NCBI GenBank assembly: GCA_963989385.1
Contig: OZ022503.1
Location: 51,768,858 to 51,832,857, forward strand
Direction of reading: 5' to 3'
Length of the DNA stretch: 64,000 nt
DNA from: Ctena decussata
Lineage: Eukaryota > Mollusca > Bivalvia > Lucinida > Lucinidae
The stretch's first letter is position 1. Every line of letters begins with the position of its first letter. A program made the translations under genes and the position numbers. Below, piece after piece: positions 49,739 to 63,960 of this stretch. The notes below the pieces were generated by a model that was not told the origin of the DNA, made no database searches, and saw only the letters and a program-made list of their open reading frames with translations.

Positions 49739-51328
49739 CATGCGACGAGAAGAATCAGCCCAGTCTGTGGTAACATTTATGCGTTCACAACATGTATAAA
49801 CAATCTTGAGCATCATATACTGGAGCGCCGTTAAGTGTGAGAAAGGAATTGACACTAATCGGACTGCATTCGCTTTTACCAAGATGGGGTGAAACCTTGA
49901 ATATACCTCGTGTCGTGATAAAAAACCAGTCCTATGTTATACGCGTGTCTAGACTGGATGCATGCGCAATCAGAACAGGGTAGACTACACATGAGCGTAG
50001 ACATATCTTGGCACTTCCTGGTTGCGAATACATATTTTGCTTCAAACATTATGGGCTGCACGCACATTTTTCCTTGCGGAGGCCATTTTAAGTCATGTCG
50101 TGATAAAATCAGCCTTATCATACATGCAAAACACATATGTCCAGACTAGTCTGTGCACTAGCACAAACAGAACTGGGTAGGTGCACTAAGTATGCCTTCT
50201 GGGAATCAAACAGTGCACTGCACTTACTCCGACAGATTACACAGTTGCATAGACTTATCTTGGTACCCAAGTTTGCGTACAGCGTCAAACATATTTTGCC
50301 CGCACAAGGCTCATAACTTTCAACACAAGGGATGAGCATAAAATGCACGTGCAAATATGACCGACCATTGAGTGTCTTGATTATAAGAGCCATACCCTTG
50401 GAAAATTGCCACATGTGACGAGAAGAATCAGCCCAGTCTGTGGTAACAGTTATGCGTTCACAACATATGTATAAACAATCTTGAGTATCATACACTGGAG
50501 CGCCGTAAAGTGTGCTAAAGGAATTGACACTAATCGGACTGCATTCGCTTTAACCAAGATGGGGTGAAACACATTTTTCCTTGCGCATACCTCGTGTCGT
50601 GATAAAACCAGTCCTATGTCATACGCAAAACACGCGTGTCTAGACTGGATGCATGCGCAATTAGAACAGGGTAGACTACACATTGGGTAGACATATCTTG
50701 GTACTGCCTGGTTACGTATACATACACATTTCCCCACAAAAACATTATGGGCTGAACACTCATTTTTCCTTGCGCAGGCCGTTTGAGTCTTGTCGTGATA
50801 AAATCAGCCTGATGATGTATGCAAAACACCTAAGTCCAGACTAGTCTGTGCACTAGCACAATCAGAACAGGGTAGGCGCAATAAGTATGCCTTCTGGGAA
50901 CCAAACAGTGCACTGCACTTACTCTGACAGACTGCGCAGTTGCATAGACTTATCTTGGTACCCACTTTTTGCGCATAGCCGCAAACATATTTTGCTCGGA
51001 CAAGGTTCATAACGTTCAACAAAAGAGATGAGCCTAAAATGCACGTGCAAATATTACCGACCCTTGATTATCAATGATGTAACCCAAGAGCTGTTAGATT
51101 AACAAACAATTGCCGCAGTAATCCTAAATTTTGGGATAGATGTATCTGAGAAATCAGTTTAGAATCAGATCAAGATGTGCAATGCGTCATATCCTATCAG
51201 TATTTTTGACACTCTATCGGCTAGTATCAGCACCTGTTCAATTTTAGAATAATTACAGTAATTTACAGGTGTCCCAATAGAGAGGGAAAATTAAACCGAT
51301 GCAAACTGTTTGAACAGCATTACAGTAC

Positions 51329-51547
51329 GCCCAGCAGGCACATGACGTCGTAATGATGTCGAAATGGTGTCACTGTGACCCCCCCATGCCGTATCGACGT
51401 CAATACTACGTCAGTCCGACGTCTTGTAACTGCTGGGCAGTAAAGTATATCCCAGCGGGCGCATGACGTCAGAATGACGTCGATATGTTGTAATCTGGTT
51501 GCGTCGACGTCAATGCGACGTCATTATAACGCTGTGTGCCAGCTGGG
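51329..51547. mobile_element. GACGTC-rich element pair (unit 14)
   Basis: 219 bp; one change in the central 'tgacgcccccatg'. Confidence 0.68.
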
Positions 51548-52406
51548 TAGTATGAATCAATGTGCAGATCTGATCCATCTCTTTGGGCTTTCCATTAGGT
51601 ATCAGAAAAAAATAATGAAATTAGAAGTCTGTCCACAGTCACAACTGAGTATTCTATGTCCACGTTTCATTAGCATCGATCTTCAGACGAAGAAAGCAAT
51701 TCGATAGGGAAAAGAAATGATGCCAAAATTTGTACATTTTGCCAAATTCTACATTTCGATCATACAAAACTAAAATTGACAAGAAAGAATTCATAACTGC
51801 CTTTTTAATTTATTTATTATTTTTTATTTGTTTTAATTATTGCAGAACTTAAATGTACAGATAATTAGTTGTGTCTGCGTGTGTGTTTTACTGCTCAAAT
51901 TTTAGTATGTGCTACATAGAAATTTTGGCATGCATTTATTATTCTAACGGACCACTAGGGTTTAGCTCCCATAAAGTGCGGGTCACTATGGTGCTTATAT
52001 GGGTTCCATCTGTTTGTGCGACTCCACTTTGGTTGAAGGTATATCATTGTAGAGTCCGGATGCGCTTAAACAGGCGCACAGGCTGCGACCTTGTACCCAT
52101 GCCCCTGTGCTTGCGCCACGTCTATGTTGTAGAGACAGGCCGCAGTAAAAGTATCAAGGACGCAGTAGACAGACAGTAGACACTTCATTGGACAGTAAGT
52201 AGTATACAGAAAACCGCGAACAGCATGCACTTCTTTCCAGCATGCTCCAAAAGGAAGAGCGAGTAGACAGCGCACAGTAGTCGGTAAACGGTAGACTTTA
52301 ACGTAGAAAGAAACGTATTTTCCTTCGCACAGCTTAAAATACATGTATGGGGGGATATAAAAGAAAAAATAATAAAACTAGAAAATAAATAAAGAAAAGC
52401 AGGCAA

Positions 52407-52526
52407 AAGTCTGCAACTCCCGGTATTCCCAGACGATTACCCATCCAAATACTTACCGGGTTCGACGTTGCTTAACTTCGGTGATCGGACGAGAATTGGT
52501 GTTTTCAAGGTCATATGGCGGTAGAC
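52407..52526 (-). rRNA. 5S rRNA gene or relative (unit 14)
   Basis: 120 nt; array consensus. Confidence 0.82.
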
Positions 52527-53145
52527 AACAAAGTACCGATTTTTAACAATTCCAAAGTCTACTTTTGAGAGTTTGAGATAAGTAGAATAGTTATAATATC
52601 CTGCAGTTTTTGCCACTGAGACACACATTGCAGGCCTAGTAGAGCAGTGGTATCAGGCTCTGCGCTGTTTGCAGTTCAGTCTCATCAGGACAGCGAACAC
52701 AAAATGTTGAACATCATTGAATCAACGTTGATTCGATGTGATTCAATAGTTTGTGATCAGTTGGTGAACTAAAGCAAAGTACCTTCAAGAAGCCTCTTTA
52801 TCACTAAGTAAAAGTTTGCGCCTCATATAATCAGCTATGTCTAAAGTAACATGTAACCGTCAATATCAACGTTAATTCAAGGTCATAGTATTTAACGTGA
52901 ATGACACGCCGTTGTTTCAGCGTTGTGTGTCAGCTGAGCATGAGCTGTTCAGTTCAATTCTCCTAACGACGTTCCCCAAGTGGCACAGCGGTACGTAACC
53001 ATAGTTGCACGCACTTGTCGCCGTGTTTGCCGGGAGGCCGGGTGATGGTCTAAATATATATAGTGTTGTTTGCCAAAGTGTTGCTTACTACGCGAAAAGA
53101 ACAAATTCCTTTTTTTGTAATATTACTGCGCATTCTTTAAGAGCT

Positions 53146-53304
53146 GGAGCGGCTGTAGTGTAGTGTATAACACTCCAGACTACCAATCTAGGGGTCGCAA
53201 GATCGATCCCCCGCTTCTCCGGTCTTTCGGATGAGACTATAAACCGAGGTCCCGTCTCCATATGAACTCGTTGTTGGTGGGACGTTAAACCCGAGTTCAC
53301 TCAC
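53146..53304 (+). mobile_element. SINE-P (unit 14)
   Basis: 159 bp; direct repeats intact. Confidence 0.87.
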
Positions 53305-53348
53305 TCTTTAAGAGCTGTACCATCGGAAAAATACCACATGCGACGAGA

Positions 53349-53549
53349 TGATGATGGATGATGACTTGTGATTTTAAGTCCTTTTCAACAGTATTTCAGT
53401 TATATCAGGACGATGGAAGGATGATAATGAAAGGCTGTGTGCAATGGAACCCCGTTTACGGTAGGAAAGATTCTCGCCTCAAGCGGGATTCGAACCCGGT
53501 CCGCTAGATCAGTAGGCCAACGCTTAACCCACTGAGCTACCGGGGCTCC
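53349..53549 (-). mobile_element. SINE-M (unit 15)
   Basis: 201 bp; 'ttttaagtcc' body variant, as in units 8, 9 and 16. Confidence 0.87.
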
Positions 53550-55138
53550 CATGCGACGAGAAGAATCAGCCCAGTCTGTGGTAACATTTATGCGTTCACA
53601 ACATGTATAAACAATCTTGAGCATCGTATACTGGAGCGCCGTAAAGTGTGAGAAAGGAATTGACACTAATCGGACTGCATTCGCTTTTACCAAGATGGGG
53701 TGAAACCTTGCATATACCTCGTGTCGTGATAAAACCAGTCCTATGTTATACGCGTGTCTAGACTGGATGCATGCGCAATCAGAACAGGGTAGACTACACA
53801 TGAGCGTAGACATATCTTGGCACTTCCTGGTTGCGAATACATATTTTGCTTCAAACATTATGGGCTGCACGCACATTTTTCCTTGCGGAGGCCATTTTAA
53901 GTCATGTCGTGATAAAATCAGCCTTATCATACATGCAAAACACATATGTCCAGACTAGTCTGTGCACTAGCACAAACAGAACTGGGTAGGTGCACTAAGT
54001 ATGCCTTCTGGGAATCAAACAGTGCACTGCACTTACTCCGACAGATTACACAGTTGCATAGACTTATCTTGGTACCCAAGTTTGCGTACAGCGTCAAACA
54101 TATTTTGCCCGCACAAGGCTCATAACTTTCAACACAAGGGATGAGCATAAAATGCACGTGCAAATATGACCGACCATTGATTGTCTTGATTATAAGAGCC
54201 ATACCCTTGGAAAATTGCCACATGTGACGAGAAGAATCAGCCCAGTCTGTGGTAACAGTTATGCGTTCACAACATATGTATAAACAATCTTGAGTATCAT
54301 ACACTGGAGCGCCGTAAAGTGTGCTAAAGGAATTGACACTAATCGGACTGCATTCGCTTTAACCAAGATGGGGTGAAACACATTTTTCCTTGCGCATACC
54401 TCGTGTCGTGATAAAACCAGTCCTATGTCATACGCAAAACACGCGTGTCTAGACTGGATGCATGCGCAATTAGAACAGGGTAGACTACACATTGGGTAGA
54501 CATATCTTGGTACTGCCTGGTTACGTATACATACACATTTCCCCACAAAAACATTATGGGCTGAACACTCATTTTTCCTTGCGCAGGCCGTTTGTCTCTT
54601 GTCGTGATAAAATCAGCCTGATGATGTATGCAAAACACCTAAGTCCAGACTAGTCTGTGCACTAGCACAATCAGAACAGGGTAGGCGCAATAAGTATGCC
54701 TTCTGGGAACCAAACAGTGCACTGCACTTACTCTGACAGACTGCACAGTTGCATAGACTTATCTTGGTACCCACTTTTTGCGCATAGCCGCAAACATATT
54801 TTGCTCGGACAAGGTTCATAACGTTCAACAAAAGAGATGAGCCTAAAATGCACGTGCAAATATTACCGACCCTTGATTATCAATGATGTAACCCAAGAGC
54901 TGTTAGATTAACAAACAATTGCCGCAGTAATCCTAAATTTTGGGATAGATGTATCTGAGAAATCAGTTTAGAATCAGATCAAGATGTGCAATGCGTCATA
55001 TCCTATCAGTATTTTTGACACTCTATCGGCTAGTATAAGCACCTGTTCAAATTTTAGAATAATTACAGTAATTTACAGGTGTCCCAATAGAGAGGGAAAA
55101 TTAAACCGATGCAAACTGTTTGAACAGCATTACAGTAC

Positions 55139-55357
55139 GCCCAGCAGGCACATGACGTCGTAATGATGTCGAAATGGTGTCACTGTGACGCCCCCATGCC
55201 GTATCGACGTCAATACTACGTCAGTCCGACGTCTTGTAACTGCTGGGCAGTAAAGTATATCCCAGCGGGCGCATGACGTCAGAATGACGTCGATATGTTG
55301 TAATCTGGTTGCGTCGACGTCAATGCGACGTCATTATAACGCTGTGTGCCAGCTGGG
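55139..55357. mobile_element. GACGTC-rich element pair (unit 15)
   Basis: 219 bp; consensus form. Confidence 0.68.
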
Positions 55358-56216
55358 TAGTATGAATCAATGTGCAGATCTGATCCATCTCTTTGGGCTT
55401 TCCATTAGGTATCAGAAAAAAATAATGAAATTAGAAGTCTGTCCACAGTCACAACTGAGTATTCTATGTCCACGTTTCATTAGCATCGATCTTCAGACGA
55501 AGAAAGCAATTCGATAGGGAAAAGAAATGATGCCAAAATTTGTACATTTTGCCAAATTCTACATTTCGATCATACAAAACTAAAATTGACAAGAAAGAAT
55601 TCATAACTGCCTTTTTAATTTATTTATTATTTTTTATTTGTTTTAATTATTGCAGAACTTAAATGTACAGATAATTAGTTGTGTCTGCGTGTGTGTTTTA
55701 CTGCTCAAATTTTAGTATGTGCTACATAGAAATTTTGGCATGCATTTATTATTCTAACGGACCACTAGGGTTTAGCTCCCATAAAGTGCGGGTCACTATG
55801 GTGCTTATATGGGTTCCATCTGTTTGTGCGACTCCACTTTGGTTGAAGGTATATCATTGTAGAGTCCGGATGCGCTTAAACAGGCGCACAGGCTGCGACC
55901 TTGTACCCATGCCCCTGTGCTTGCGCCACGTCTATGTTGTAGAGACAGGCCGCAGTAAAAGTATCAAGGACGCAGTAGACAGACAGTAGACACTTCATTG
56001 GACAGTAAGTAGTATACAGAAAACCGCGAACAGCATGCACTTCTTTCCAGCATGCTCCAAAAGGAAGAGCGAGTAGACAGCGCACAGTAGTCGGTAAACG
56101 GTAGACTTTAACGTAGAAAGAAACGTATTTTCCTTCGCACAGCTTAAAATACATGTATGGGGGGATATAAAAGAAAAAATAATAAAACTAGAAAATAAAT
56201 AAAGAAAAGCAGGCAA

Positions 56217-56336
56217 AAGTCTGCAACTCCCGGTATTCCCAGACGATTACCCATCCAAATACTTACCGGGTTCGACGTTGCTTAACTTCGGTGATCGGAC
56301 GAGAATTGGTGTTTTCAAGGTCATATGGCGGTAGAC
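56217..56336 (-). rRNA. 5S rRNA gene or relative (unit 15)
   Basis: 120 nt; array consensus. Confidence 0.82.
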
Positions 56337-56956
56337 AACAAAGTACCGATTTTTAACATTTCCAAAGTCTACTTTTGAGAGTTTGAGATAAGTAGAATAG
56401 TTATAATATCCTGCAGTTTTTGCCACTGAGACACACATTGCAGGCCTAGTAGAGCAGTGGTATCAGGCTCTGCGCTGTTTGCAGTTCAGTCTCATCAAGA
56501 CAGCGAACACAAAATGTTGAATCATCATTGAATCAACGTTGATTCAATGTGATTCAATATTTTGTGATCAGTTGGTGAACTAAAGCAAAGTACCTTCAAG
56601 AAGCCTCTTTATCACTAAGTAAAAGTTTGCGCCTCATATAATCAGCTATGTCTAAAGTAACATGTAACCGTCAATATCAACGTTAATTCAAGGTCATAGT
56701 ATTTAACGTGGATGACACGCCGTTGTTTCAGCGTTGTGTGTCAGCTGAGCATGAGCTGTTCAGTTCAATTCTCCTAACGACGTCCCCCAAGTGGCACAGC
56801 GGTACGTAACCATAGTTGCACGCACTTGTCGCCGTGTTTGCCGGGAGGCCGGTTGATGGTCTAAATATATATAGTGTTGTTTGCCAAAGTGTTGCTTACT
56901 ACGCGAAAAGAACAAATTCCTTTTTTTGTAATATTACTGTGCATTCTTTAAGAGCT

Positions 56957-57115
56957 GGAGCGGCTGTAGTGTAGTGTATAACACTCCAGACTACCAATCT
57001 AGGGGTCGCAAGATCGATCCCCCGCTTCTCCGGTCTTTCGGATGAGACTATAAACCGAGGTCCCGTCTCCATATGAACTCGTTGTTGGTGGGACGTTAAA
57101 CCCGAGTTCACTCAC
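56957..57115 (+). mobile_element. SINE-P (unit 15)
   Basis: 159 bp; direct repeats intact. Confidence 0.87.
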
Positions 57116-57159
57116 TCTTTAAGAGCTGTACCATCGGAAAAATACCACATGCGACGAGA

Positions 57160-57360
57160 TGATGATGGATGATGACTTGTGATTTTAAGTCCTTTTCAAC
57201 AGTATTTCAGTTATATCAGGACGATGGAAGGATGATAATGAAAGGCTGTGTGCAATGGAACCCCGTTTACGGTAGGAAAGATTCTCGCCTCAAGCGGGAT
57301 TCGAACCCGGTCCGCTAGATCAGTAGGCCAACGCTTAACCCACTGAGCTACCGGGGCTCC
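57160..57360 (-). mobile_element. SINE-M (unit 16)
   Basis: 201 bp; same variant as unit 9. Confidence 0.87.
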
Positions 57361-58949
57361 CATGCGACGAGAAGAATCAGCCCAGTCTGTGGTAACATTT
57401 ATGCGTTCACAACATGTATAAACAATCTTGAGCATCGTATACTGGAGCGCCGTAAAGTGTGAGAAAGGAATTGACACTAATCGGACTGCATTCGCTTTTA
57501 CCAAGATGGGGTGAAACCTTGCATATACCTCGTGTCGTGATAAAACCAGTCCTATGTTATACGCGTGTCTAGACTGGATGCATGCGCAATCAGAACAGGG
57601 TAGACTACACATGAGCGTAGACATATCTTGGCACTTCCTGGTTGCGAATACATATTTTGCTTCAAACATTATGGGCTGCACGCACATTTTTCCTTGCGGA
57701 GGCCATTTTAAGTCATGTCGTGATAAAATCAGCCTTATCATACATGCAAAACACATATGTCCAGACTAGTCTGTGCACTAGCACAAACAGAACTGGGTAG
57801 GTGCACTAAGTATGCCTTCTGGGAATCAAACAGTGCACTGCACTTACTCCGACAGATTACACAGTTGCATAGACTTATCTTGGTACCCAAGTTTGCGTAC
57901 AGCGTCAAACATATTTTGCCCGCACAAGGCTCATAACTTTCAACACAAGGGATGAGCATAAAATGCACGTGCAAATATGACCGACCATTGATTGTCTTGA
58001 TTATAAGAGCCATACCCTTGGAAAATTGCCACATGTGACGAGAAGAATCAGCCCAGTCTGTGGTAACAGTTATGCGTTCACAACATATGTATAAACAATC
58101 TTGAGTATCATACACTGGAGCGCCGTAAAGTGTGCTAAAGGAATTGACACTAATCGGACTGCATTCGCTTTAACCAAGATGGGGTGAAACACATTTTTCC
58201 TTGCGCATACCTCGTGTCGTGATAAAACCAGTCCTATGTCATACGCAAAACACGCGTGTCTAGACTGGATGCATGCGCAATTAGAACAGGGTAGACTACA
58301 CATTGGGTAGACATATCTTGGTACTGCCTGGTTACGTATACATACACATTTCCCCACAAAAACATTATGGGCTGAACACTCATTTTTCCTTGCGCAGGCC
58401 GTTTGTCTCTTGTCGTGATAAAATCAGCCTGATGATGTATGCAAAACACCTAAGTCCAGACTAGTCTGTGCACTAGCACAATCAGAACAGGGTAGGCGCA
58501 ATAAGTATGCCTTCTGGGAACCAAACAGTGCACTGCACTTACTCTGACAGACTGCACAGTTGCATAGACTTATCTTGGTACCCACTTTTTGCGCATAGCC
58601 GCAAACATATTTTGCTCGGACAAGGTTCATAACGTTCAACAAAAGAGATGAGCCTAAAATGCACGTGCAAATATTACCGACCCTTGATTATCAATGATGT
58701 AACCCAAGAGCTGTTAGATTAACAAACAATTGCCAAAGTAATCCTAAATTTTGGGATAGATGTATCTGAGAAATCAGTTTAGAATCAGATCAAGATGTGC
58801 AATGCGTCATATCCTATCAGTATTTTTGACACTCTATCGGCTAGTATAAGCACCTGTTCAAATTTTAGCATAATTACAGTAATTTACAGGTGTCCCAATA
58901 GAGAGGGAAAATTAAACCGATGCAAACTGTTTGAACAGCATTACAGTAC

Positions 58950-59168
58950 GCCCAGCAGGCACATGACGTCGTAATGATGTCGAAATGGTGTCACTGTGAC
59001 GCCCCCATGCCGTATCGACGTCAATACTACGTCAGTCCGACGTCTTGTAACTGCTGGGCAGTAAAGTATATCCCAGCGGGCGCATGACGTCAGAATGACG
59101 TCGATATGTTGTAATCTGGTTGCGTCGACGTCAATGCGACGTCATTATAACGCTGTGTGCCAGCTGGG
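58950..59168. mobile_element. GACGTC-rich element pair (unit 16)
   Basis: 219 bp; consensus form. Confidence 0.68.
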
Positions 59169-60027
59169 TAGTATGAATCAATGTGCAGATCTGATCCATC
59201 TCTTTGGGCTTTCCATTAGGTATCAGAAAAAAATAATGAAATTAGAAGTCTGTCCACAGTCACAACTGAGTATTCTATGTCCACGTTTCATTAGCATCGA
59301 TCTTCAGACGAAGAAAGCAATTCGATAGGGAAAAGAAATGATGCCAAAATTTGTACATTTTGCCAAATTCTACATTTCGATCATACAAAACTAAAATTGA
59401 CAAGAAAGAATTCATAACTGCCTTTTTAATTTATTTATTATTTTTTATTTGTTTTAATTATTGCAGAACTTAAATGTACAGATAATTAGTTGTGTCTGCG
59501 TGTGTGTTTTACTGCTCAAATTTTAGTATGTGCTACATAGAAATTTTGGCATGCATTTATTATTCTAACGGACCACTAGGGTTTAGCTCCCATAAAGTGC
59601 GGGTCACTATGGTGCTTATATGGGTTCCATCTGTTTGTGCGACTCCACTTTGGTTGAAGGTATATCATTGTAGAGTCCGGATGCGCTTAAACAGGCGCAC
59701 AGGCTGCGACCTTGTACCCATGCCCCTGTGCTTGCGCCACGTCTATGTTGTAGAGACAGGCCGCAGTAAAAGTATCAAGGACGCAGTAGACAGACAGTAG
59801 ACACTTCATTGGACAGTAAGTAGTATACAGAAAACCGCGAACAGCATGCACTTCTTTCCAGCATGCTCCAAAAGGAAGAGCGAGTAGACAGCGCACAGTA
59901 GTCGGTAAACGGTAGACTTTAACGTAGAAAGAAACGTATTTTCCTTCGCACAGCTTAAAATACATGTATGGGGGGATATAAAAGAAAAAATAATAAAACT
60001 AGAAAATAAATAAAGAAAAGCAGGCAA

Positions 60028-60147
60028 AAGTCTGCAAATCCCGGTATTCCCAGACGATTACCCATCCAAATACTTACCGGGTTCGACGTTGCTTAACTTC
60101 GGTGATCGGACGAGAATTGGTGTTTTCAAGGTCATATGGCGGTAGAC
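60028..60147 (-). rRNA. 5S rRNA gene or relative (unit 16)
   Basis: 120 nt; carries the same GGGATTTGCAG change as unit 9. Confidence 0.8.
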
Positions 60148-60767
60148 AACAAAGTACCGATTTTTAACATTTCCAAAGTCTACTTTTGAGAGTTTGAGAT
60201 AAGTAGAATAGTTATAATATCCTGCAGTTTTTGCCACTGAGACACACATTGCAGGCCTAGTAGAGCAGTGGTATCAGGCTCTGCGCTGTTTGCAGTTCAG
60301 TCTCATCAAGACAGCGAACACAAAATGTTGAATCATCATTGAATCAACGTTGATTCAATGTGATTCAATATTTTGTGATCAGTTGGTGAACTAAAGCAAA
60401 GTACCTTCAAGAAGCCTCTTTATCACTAAGTAAAAGTTTGCGCCTCATATAATCAGCTATGTCTAAAGTAACATGTAACCGTCAATATCAACGTTAATTC
60501 AAGGTCATAGTATTTAACGTGGATGACACGCCGTTGTTTCAGCGTTGTGTGTCAGCTGAGCATGAGCTGTTCAGTTCAATTCTCCTAACGACGTCCCCCA
60601 AGTGGCACAGCGGTACGTAACCATAGTTGCACGCACTTGTCGCCGTGTTTGCCGGGAGGCCGGTTGATGGTCTAAATATATATAGTGTTGTTTGCCAAAG
60701 TGTTGCTTACTACGCGAAAAGAACAAATTCCTTTTTTTGTAATATTACTGTGCATTCTTTAAGAGCT

Positions 60768-60926
60768 GGAGCGGCTGTAGTGTAGTGTATAACACTCCAG
60801 ACTACCAATCTAGGGGTCGCAAGATCGATCCCCCGCTTCTCCGGTCTTTCGGATGAGACTATAAACCAAGGTCCCGTCTCCATATGAACTCATTGTTGGT
60901 GGGACGTTAAACCCGAGTTCACTCAC
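60768..60926 (+). mobile_element. SINE-P (unit 16)
   Basis: 159 bp; 'aaaccaaggtccc' and 'gaactcattg', as in unit 9. Confidence 0.87.
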
Positions 60927-60970
60927 TCTTTAAGAGCTGTACCATCGGAAAAATACCACATGCGACGAGA

Positions 60971-61171
60971 TGATGATGGATGATGACTTGTGATTTTACG
61001 TCCTTTTCAACAGTATTTCAGTTATATCAGGACGATGGAAAGATGATAATGAAAGGATGTGTGCAATGGAACCCCGTTTACGGTAGGAAAGATTCTCGCC
61101 TCAAGCGGGATTCGAACCCGGTCCGCTAGATCAGTAGGCCAACGCTTAACCCACTGAGCTACCGGGGCTCC
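60971..61171 (-). mobile_element. SINE-M (unit 17)
   Basis: 201 bp; unit-10-type body ('ggaaagatg', 'aaaggatgtg'). Confidence 0.87.
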
Positions 61172-62762
61172 CATGCGACGAGAAGAATCAGCCCAGTCTG
61201 TGGTAACATTTATGCGTTCACAACATGTATAAACAATCTTGAGCATCATATACTGGAGCGCCGTAAAGTGTGAGAAAGGAATTGACACTAATCGGACTGC
61301 ATTCGCTTTTACCAAGATGGGGTGAAACCTTGCATATACCTCGTGTCGTGATAAAGAACCAGTCCTATGTTATACGCGTGTCTAGACTGGATGCATGCGC
61401 AATCAGAACAGGGTAGACTACACATGAGCGTAGACATATCTTGGCACTTCCTGGTTGCGAATACATATTTTGCTTCAAACATTATGGGCTGCACGCACAT
61501 TTTTCCTTGCGGAGGCCATTTTAAGTCATGTCGTGATAAAATCAGCCTTATCATACATGCAAAACACATATGTCCAGACTAGTCTGTGCACTAGCACAAA
61601 CAGAACTGGGTAGGTGCACTAAGTATGCCTTCTGGGAATCAAACAGTGCACTGCACTTACTCCGACAGATTACACAGTTGCATAGACTTATCTTGGTACC
61701 CAAGTTTGCGTACAGCGTCAAACATATTTTGCCCGCACAAGGCTCATAACTTTCAACACAAGGGATGAGCATAAAATGCACGTGCAAATATGACCGACCA
61801 TTGATTGTCTTGATTATAAGAGCCATACCCTTGGAAAATTGCCACATGTGACGAGAAGAATCAGCCCAGTCTGTGGTAACAGTTATGCGTTCACAACATA
61901 TGTATAAACAATCTTGAGTATCATACACTGGAGCGCCGTAAAGTGTGCTAAAGGAATTGACACTAATCGGACTGCATTCGCTTTAACCAAGATGGGGTGA
62001 AACACATTTTTCCTTGCGCATACCTCGTGTCGTGATAAAACCAGTCCTATGTCATACGCAAAACACGCGTGTCTAGACTGGATGCATGCGCAATTAGAAC
62101 AGGGTAGACTACACATTGGGTAGACATATCTTGGTACTGCCTGGTTACGTATACATACACATTTCCCCACAAAAACATTATGGGCTGAACACTCATTTTT
62201 CTTTGCGCAGGCCGTTTGTCTCTTGTCGTGATAAAATCAGCCTGATGATGTATGCAAAACACCTAAGTCCAGACTAGTCTGTGCACTAGCACAATCAGAA
62301 CAGGGTAGGCGCAATAAGTATGCCTTCTGGGAACCAAACAGTGCACTGCACTATCTCTGACAGACTGCGCAGTTGCATAGACTTATCTTGGTACCCACTT
62401 TTTGCGCATAGCCGCAAACATATTTTGCTCGGACAAGGTTCATAACGTTCAACAAAAGAGATGAGCCTAAAATGCACGTGCAAATATTACCGACCCTTGA
62501 TTATCAATGATGTAACCCAAGAGCTGTTAGATTAACAAACAATTGCCAAAGTAATCCTAAATTTTGGGATAGATGTATCTGAGAAATCAGTTTAGAATCA
62601 GATCAAGATGTGCAATGCGTCATATCCTATCAGTATTTTTGACACTCTATCGGCTAGTATAAGCACCTGTTCAAATTTTAGAATAATTACAGTAATTTAC
62701 AGGTGTCCCAATAGAGAGGGAAAATTAAACCGATGCAAACTGTTTGAACAGCATTACAGTAC

Positions 62763-62981
62763 GCCCAGCAGGCACATGACGTCGTAATGATGTCGAAATG
62801 GTGTCACTGTGACGCCCCCATGCCGTATCGACGTCAATACTACGTCAGTCCGACGTCTTGTAACTGCTGGGCAGTAAAGTATATCCCAGCGGGCGCATGA
62901 CGTCAGAATGACGTCGATATGTTGTAATCTGGTTGCGTCGACGTCAATGCGACGTCATTATAATGCTGTGTGCCAGCTGGG
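62763..62981. mobile_element. GACGTC-rich element pair (unit 17)
   Basis: 219 bp; one change near the right terminal repeat ('taatgctgtg'). Confidence 0.68.
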
Positions 62982-63840
62982 TAGTATGAATCAATGTGCA
63001 GATCTGATCCATCTCTTTGGGCTTTCCATTAGGTATCAGAAAAAAATAATGAAATTAGAAGTCTGTCCACAGTCACAACTGAGTATTCTATGTCCACGTT
63101 TCATTAGCATCGATCTTCAGACGAAGAAAGCAATTCGATAGGGAAAAGAAATGATGCCAAAATTTGTACATTTTGCCAAATTCTACATTTCGATCATACA
63201 AAACTAAAATTGACAAGAAAGAATTCATAACTGCCTTTTTAATTTATTTATTATTTTTTATTTGTTTTAATTATTGTAGAACTTAAATGTACAGATAATT
63301 AGTTGTGTCTGCGTGTGTGTTTTACTGCTCAAATTTTAGTATGTGCTACATAGAAATTTTGGCATGCATTTATTATTCTAACGGACCACTAGGGTTTAGC
63401 TCCCATAAAGTGCGGGTCACTATGGTGCTTATATGGGTTCCATCTGTTTGTGCGACTCCACTTTGGTTGAAGGTATATCATTGTAGAGTCCGGATGCGCT
63501 TAAACAGGCGCACAGGCTGCGACCTTGTACCCATGCCCCTGTGCTTGCGCCACGTCTATGTTGTAGAGACAGGCCGCAGTAAAAGTATCAAGGACGCAGT
63601 AGACAGACAGTAGACACTTCATTGGACAGTAAGTAGTATACAGAAAACCGCGAACAGCATGCACTTCTTTCCAGCATGCTCCAAAAGGAAGAGCGAGTAG
63701 ACAGCGCACAGTAGTCGGTAAACGGTAGACTTTAACGTAGAAAGAAACGTATTTTCCTTCGCACAGCTTAAAATACATGTATGGGGGGATATAAAAGAAA
63801 AAATAATAAAACTAGAAAATAAATAAAGAAAAGCAGGCAA

Positions 63841-63960
63841 AAGTCTGCAACTCCCGGTATTCCCAGACGATTACCCATCCAAATACTTACCGGGTTCGAC
63901 GTTGCTTAACTTCGGTGATCGGACGAGAATTGGTGTTTTCAAGGTCATATGGCGGTAGAC
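63841..63960 (-). rRNA. 5S rRNA gene or relative (unit 17)
   Basis: 120 nt; array consensus. Its 5' flank reaches the window edge. Confidence 0.82.

Larger units (their letters stand above)
49538..53348. repeat. Array unit 14
   Basis: 3,811 bp. Private: 'ccttttccacag', 'ccgttaagtg', 'ccattgagtgtc', 'gtatcagcacc', 'tgacccccccatg' and 'catcaggacagc'. Confidence 0.97.
53349..57159. repeat. Array unit 15
   Basis: 3,811 bp; counterpart of unit 8 at +26,675 bp. It carries 'gtttgtctcttg', which unit 8 lacks but unit 9 has. Confidence 0.97.
57160..60970. repeat. Array unit 16
   Basis: 3,811 bp; counterpart of unit 9 with the same rare markers. Private: 'ttttagcataatt' near 58865. Confidence 0.97.
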
